The notes beneath the pieces are model-generated. The model saw nothing but the letters and a program-made list of their open reading frames with translations. It was not told the origin of the DNA and ran no database searches. From contig NZ_JAANYY010000002.1 of NCBI RefSeq assembly GCF_012274265.1, positions 1,364,001 to 1,428,000 of the forward strand: DNA of 64,000 nucleotides. Direction: 5' to 3'. This DNA comes from Sphingopyxis microcysteis (GTDB taxonomy: Bacteria; Pseudomonadota; Alphaproteobacteria; Sphingomonadales; Sphingomonadaceae). Below are positions 61,368-64,000 of the stretch, piece by piece; positions within the stretch are counted from its first letter, which is position 1, and each line of letters starts with the position of its first letter. The position numbers were made by a program, and so were the translations under genes.

Positions 61368-62525
61368 TCACAGCGCCGCCGTCAGATCCGCGAGGTGGCG
61401 CCGCAGCGCCGGAAACTGGTCGCCCTTTGTCACGCCCAGCCGGACGATCGTCACCCGCTGCGACGGCGACACGATGATATATTGCCCCTGATGGCCGATG
61501 CACGCGAACAGGTCGTTCGGGCCGCGGTCCGGCCACAACGCCGGCTGCGCTCCCACCGGGCGGGCGCGATTGAGCCAGATATGCCCGCCATAGCCGCGAT
61601 CATTGGGCGACGGGCTGAGCATGAAATTCATCCAGCTTTCGGGCAGCAACCGCTGGCCGTTGACGACGCCATGATTGCGCAGGAATTCGCCGAACTTCGC
61701 ATAATCGCGCGCCGTCGCGTGCATGATCGACCCGCCGATCATCGTGCCGTTCGCGTCGAACTCGGGCGTCAGGCTGGTCATACCCAGCGGTTCGACGAGG
61801 CGGCCCGCGATGAATTCGCGCATCGCATCGCGCCGCGCCGCCGGACTTTGCGACGGGGTCAGCGTGTCGGCCAAAATGTCCGACAGGATGACGCTGGTCG
61901 CCGAGCTATAGTTGAAAATCTCACCCGGCTGCGCCGCCGCGGGCTTCGCTTCGGCAAATCCCGCCATGTCGGGGGCGCCGCCGCCGAACAGCATATCGAC
62001 GGTATCGCCCTGCCAGATCGGATCCCCATTTTCGACATGCTCGAGCCCCGCCGACATGTGGAGCAAGTGCTTGAGCGTAATCGCGCCGCGCGGATCGCCG
62101 CTGCGCTGCCACGCCGCGACCGGCGCCGGACCGTCGAGCGCCAACTGGCCGTCCGCGACCAGAAAGCCGATGAGCACCGCGGTGATGCTTTTCGCCATCG
62201 ACCAGCTGATCAGCTTGGTTTCGGGGCCGAAACCCGCGGCATAGCGTTCATAGATCAGCTCGCCGTCGCGCAGCACGATCAGCGCGCGCGTCTCACCGAC
62301 GTCGTCGCCATTGACGAACAGCGCATCGGCGCGCGCCTTGATCGCTGCGGGGAGCACCGGCAGCGGTTGCAGCGTGTCGGTTGCCGCCACCCCATCGAGC
62401 GAGGCGCCGAATTTCGGCGCGGGCGATGCGGGCGCCATATTGCCCTGCCCCGCCGCCTGCACCAGCGACAAGGCGCCGAGCATCGCGAGAGCGGCACTTG
62501 CCAGCAGCCGTTTTTTCGTGATCAT
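61368..62525 (-). CDS. Serine hydrolase of the beta-lactamase/DD-peptidase family
   Basis: A 385-residue exported class C beta-lactamase-related protein. A signal peptide (MITKKRLLASAALAMLGALS) starts at ATG 62525. The SxxK nucleophile motif is SWSMAKS (~residue 108), the YxN-type motif is FNYSSATS (YSS instead of YxN, ~residue 200), and the third motif region is ACIGHQGQYIIV (HxG, ~residue 350). Substrates may be esters or peptides. It is divergent from the small membrane protein by 7 bases. Confidence 0.85.
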   Translation of the reverse strand: MITKKRLLASAALAMLGALSLVQAAGQGNMAPASPAPKFGASLDGVAATDTLQPLPVLPAAIKARADALFVNGDDVGETRALIVLRDGELIYERYAAGFGPETKLISWSMAKSITAVLIGFLVADGQLALDGPAPVAAWQRSGDPRGAITLKHLLHMSAGLEHVENGDPIWQGDTVDMLFGGGAPDMAGFAEAKPAAAQPGEIFNYSSATSVILSDILADTLTPSQSPAARRDAMREFIAGRLVEPLGMTSLTPEFDANGTMIGGSIMHATARDYAKFGEFLRNHGVVNGQRLLPESWMNFMLSPSPNDRGYGGHIWLNRARPVGAQPALWPDRGPNDLFACIGHQGQYIIVSPSQRVTIVRLGVTKGDQFPALRRHLADLTAAL

Positions 62526-62532
62526 GGGATGA

Positions 62533-62955
62533 GTGACTAGCACCAACCCGACCGGTCCTTCAACGGGCGAGACGCCGACCGCGGCACCGCCGCCCGAGAC
62601 ACAATCCGCAACCCGACCGCGCCCCGGCAAAACGCCGAGCCGCTGGGGCGGCTGCCTGCCATGGCTGCTCGTCCTTGCGGTGCTGCTCACCGGCTTTGCG
62701 ATCTGGAAATTCCCGTCGTTCAAGGCGCAGGCCGAACTCGGATCGGCCTATGCGGCGCGGGTCGGCTGTTCGTGCCGCTATGTCCAGGGGCGCAGCCTGG
62801 AGAGCTGCCAGAGCGATTTCGAGCCCGGCATGGAGATGGTGTCGCTGAGCGAAGACCCGGCGACCAAGACGGTGACCGGCAGCGTGCCGTTGCTCGCCTC
62901 GCGCAGCGCGCGCTATGCGGGCGCCAGCGGCTGCCTGCTGCGGCCTGAAAACTGA
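62533..62955 (+). CDS. Small membrane-anchored hypothetical protein
   Basis: A 140-residue protein with a Pro/Thr-rich N-terminal tail (~residues 1-38), one membrane helix (CLPWLLVLAVLLTGFAIWKF) and a C-terminal domain with four cysteines (RVGCSCRYV, ESCQSDF, SGCLLRP). Its family is not known to me. GTG 62533 is the only plausible start because the divergent neighbour begins 7 bases away. It converges with the AraC gene. Confidence 0.68.
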   Translation: MTSTNPTGPSTGETPTAAPPPETQSATRPRPGKTPSRWGGCLPWLLVLAVLLTGFAIWKFPSFKAQAELGSAYAARVGCSCRYVQGRSLESCQSDFEPGMEMVSLSEDPATKTVTGSVPLLASRSARYAGASGCLLRPEN

Positions 62956-62965
62956 CGCCGACCGG

Positions 62966-63748
62966 CTATTCTTCCCAGACTGGCGGCAAGATGGCCGAGA
63001 CATGGCGCCGGCGCCATTCGCCCGGCGACATGCCCAGCTTGCGGCGAAAGATCGCGCACAGGTGCGCATGGCTGGAAAAGCCGGTCGCAAAGGCGATCTC
63101 GGCGACCGACAGCGGGCGGTTCATCAGGAACCAGCAGGCGCGGCGCAGCCGCTGGCGCAGCATATATTGCGCCGGGGTGTAGCCGGTCGCGCGCGCGAAA
63201 TGGACGATCAGGCTGTTGACCGACATGCCCACCTCGGCCGCCATTTCCTCAACCGTCAGCGACAATTCGAGCTGGGTCTGGATATAGGCCATCAAGTCGT
63301 TGATGCGCTGGGTCACCGCGGACGAATCGCGGCGCCCCACCATGGCTTCCATCGTTTTGGCAAGAATGGTGACCAGCGGATCGGCCGCGGCCGCGTCGCC
63401 TGCGGCCAGCGCGCGCACCAGCGCGGCCAAGGCCATGTCGTAATGCCCGGCAAGCGCGCGTGCGTCCGGCGCGACGACCAGCCGTGCCGCGGGTATTGCC
63501 ACCTCGATATAGCGGACCCCGCCGCCCTTTGCTTCGCCATGATAGCGGCGTCCGGCGGGCGCCAGCCACATCTCGCCGGGCAGAGGATCGCCCAGCGAGG
63601 TCCGCTGATCGTCGAGCCAGGTTTCCAGCCAGTGATAGCTTCCAGCTTCGTATAAGTAGAGGACATGGACGTCGCGTTCGACCGTCCAGCTCAATGGACC
63701 TTCGATGCGATCAACGATCGAGGCGACCCTGAGTCCTCCCACTTCCAT
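62966..63748 (-). CDS. AraC-family transcriptional regulator
   Basis: A 260-residue regulator with an N-terminal cupin-like sensor (VHVLYLYEAGSYHWLETWLD) and a C-terminal AraC DNA-binding domain: LSLTVEEMAAEVGMSVNSLIV and LSVAEIAFATGFSSHAHLC, ending FRRKLGMSPGEWRRR. The signal is unknown. It converges with the small membrane protein gene and may control nearby genes, which is speculation. Confidence 0.92.
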   Translation of the reverse strand: MEVGGLRVASIVDRIEGPLSWTVERDVHVLYLYEAGSYHWLETWLDDQRTSLGDPLPGEMWLAPAGRRYHGEAKGGGVRYIEVAIPAARLVVAPDARALAGHYDMALAALVRALAAGDAAAADPLVTILAKTMEAMVGRRDSSAVTQRINDLMAYIQTQLELSLTVEEMAAEVGMSVNSLIVHFARATGYTPAQYMLRQRLRRACWFLMNRPLSVAEIAFATGFSSHAHLCAIFRRKLGMSPGEWRRRHVSAILPPVWEE

Positions 63749-63972
63749 GACACAAGTATGGCAAGTTGGGGAGAATGTGAAAGCCTGCCATTTACGCCAA
63801 ATCTATGGTTAAATCGAAGCTCCAAATTCTTCCGAAACGGCGGAAATTGGGGAAAAAATGCTGTTGCATCGACCCTTTCGCGTGCCCTTTCGCGCGCCTG
63901 ACGAGACCCCCCCCAAGGCGGGCGGCAAATATGCCGCCCGCCACCTTTTTTGGGGGCGTCACCTGGCCTAAA
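63749..63972. other. AT-richer intergenic region at the window end
   Basis: This region holds no convincing gene apart from the terminator at 63917-63951. A 37-codon frame from ATG 63858 runs through the terminator and is not believed. TTTACG and GGTTAAAT near 63790-63813 could be promoter elements. Confidence 0.5.
63917..63951 (+). terminator. Strong intrinsic terminator with no upstream gene on its strand
   Basis: A perfect 11-bp stem GGCGGGCGGCA / TGCCGCCCGCC with loop AATA is followed by ACC and six T residues. On the minus strand no T-tract follows. The nearest plus-strand gene ends ~960 bases upstream, behind a minus-strand gene, so the terminator may belong to a small RNA. Confidence 0.8.
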
Positions 63973-64000
63973 TCAGCTGCTGGTCAGAAACGCGTCCATC
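63973..64000 (-). CDS. Possible C-terminus of a minus-strand gene
   Basis: The last 28 bases read on the minus strand as ..MDAFLTSS followed by a TGA stop. It may be the end of a gene lying outside the window. Too short to identify. Confidence 0.25.

Noticed and set aside
63858-63971. A 37-codon frame starting ATGCTGTTGCATCG
   Set aside because: It runs through a strong intrinsic terminator and has no recognisable family or clean ribosome site.

Overview
The window is an ordinary, gene-dense stretch of a GC-rich alphaproteobacterial chromosome, most likely from the Sphingomonadales (Sphingopyxis or a close relative). This rests on the class I lysyl-tRNA synthetase, the gene orders rpmF-plsX-fabH-ihfA-merR and aroQ-accB-accC, a suf (not isc) iron-sulfur cluster with an Rrf2 regulator, an EcfG-type general-stress promoter, many secreted hypothetical proteins, and many short palindromic repeats of the kind common in sphingomonads. 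It is inference from recall; no search was run. I see no transposase, integrase, phage gene, CRISPR array, rRNA or tRNA.

Layout. 0-10 kb: an RcnB-family protein with EF-hand-like repeats, an exported amidohydrolase, a membrane GGDEF-EAL-PilZ protein, a fatty acid desaturase, class I lysS coupled to a one-domain asparaginase, and an oxidoreductase. 10-18 kb: a single-domain PilZ protein, a DinG-like helicase, a SixA-like phosphatase, and the minus-strand operon rpmF-plsX-fabH-ihfA-merR. 18-29 kb: a MAPEG protein, an MBL hydrolase, ygfZ, pyrC facing rarD, small envelope proteins, csbD and thiS-thiG. 29-40 kb: aroQ-accB-accC, an acyl-CoA ligase, ggt, pyrD, a DUF885 lipoprotein and an AraC regulator. 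40-47 kb: the suf cluster (regulator, sufB, three small extra genes, sufC, sufD, sufS, sufT, sufA). 47-64 kb: extensin-like protein, cytochrome P450, three carboxylate-type transporters, aroC, fabI-yihY-dnaJ, pdxH-phzF, a serine hydrolase and a second AraC regulator.

How the genes work together. Most are housekeeping: fatty acid synthesis (accB, accC, plsX, fabH, fabI), aromatic amino acids (aroQ, aroC), pyrimidines (pyrC, pyrD), cofactors (thiS, thiG, pdxH) and iron-sulfur assembly (suf, ygfZ). Translational coupling is frequent: ATGA or GTGA stop-start overlaps join lysS/asparaginase, plsX/fabH, thiS/thiG, sufB/lipoprotein, sufD/sufS, sufS/sufT, yihY/fabI and pdxH/phzF.

The most unusual region is the suf cluster. 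Three palindromic repeats have become part of its working sequence: one encodes the C-terminus of the regulator and abuts the sufB start, one supplies the sufD ribosome binding site, and one encodes residues ~7-31 of SufS. Three small genes also separate sufB from sufC, a consensus promoter with a 17-bp palindrome precedes the regulator, and a candidate small RNA with a strong terminator lies just upstream. I do not see a clear new defence or metabolic system.
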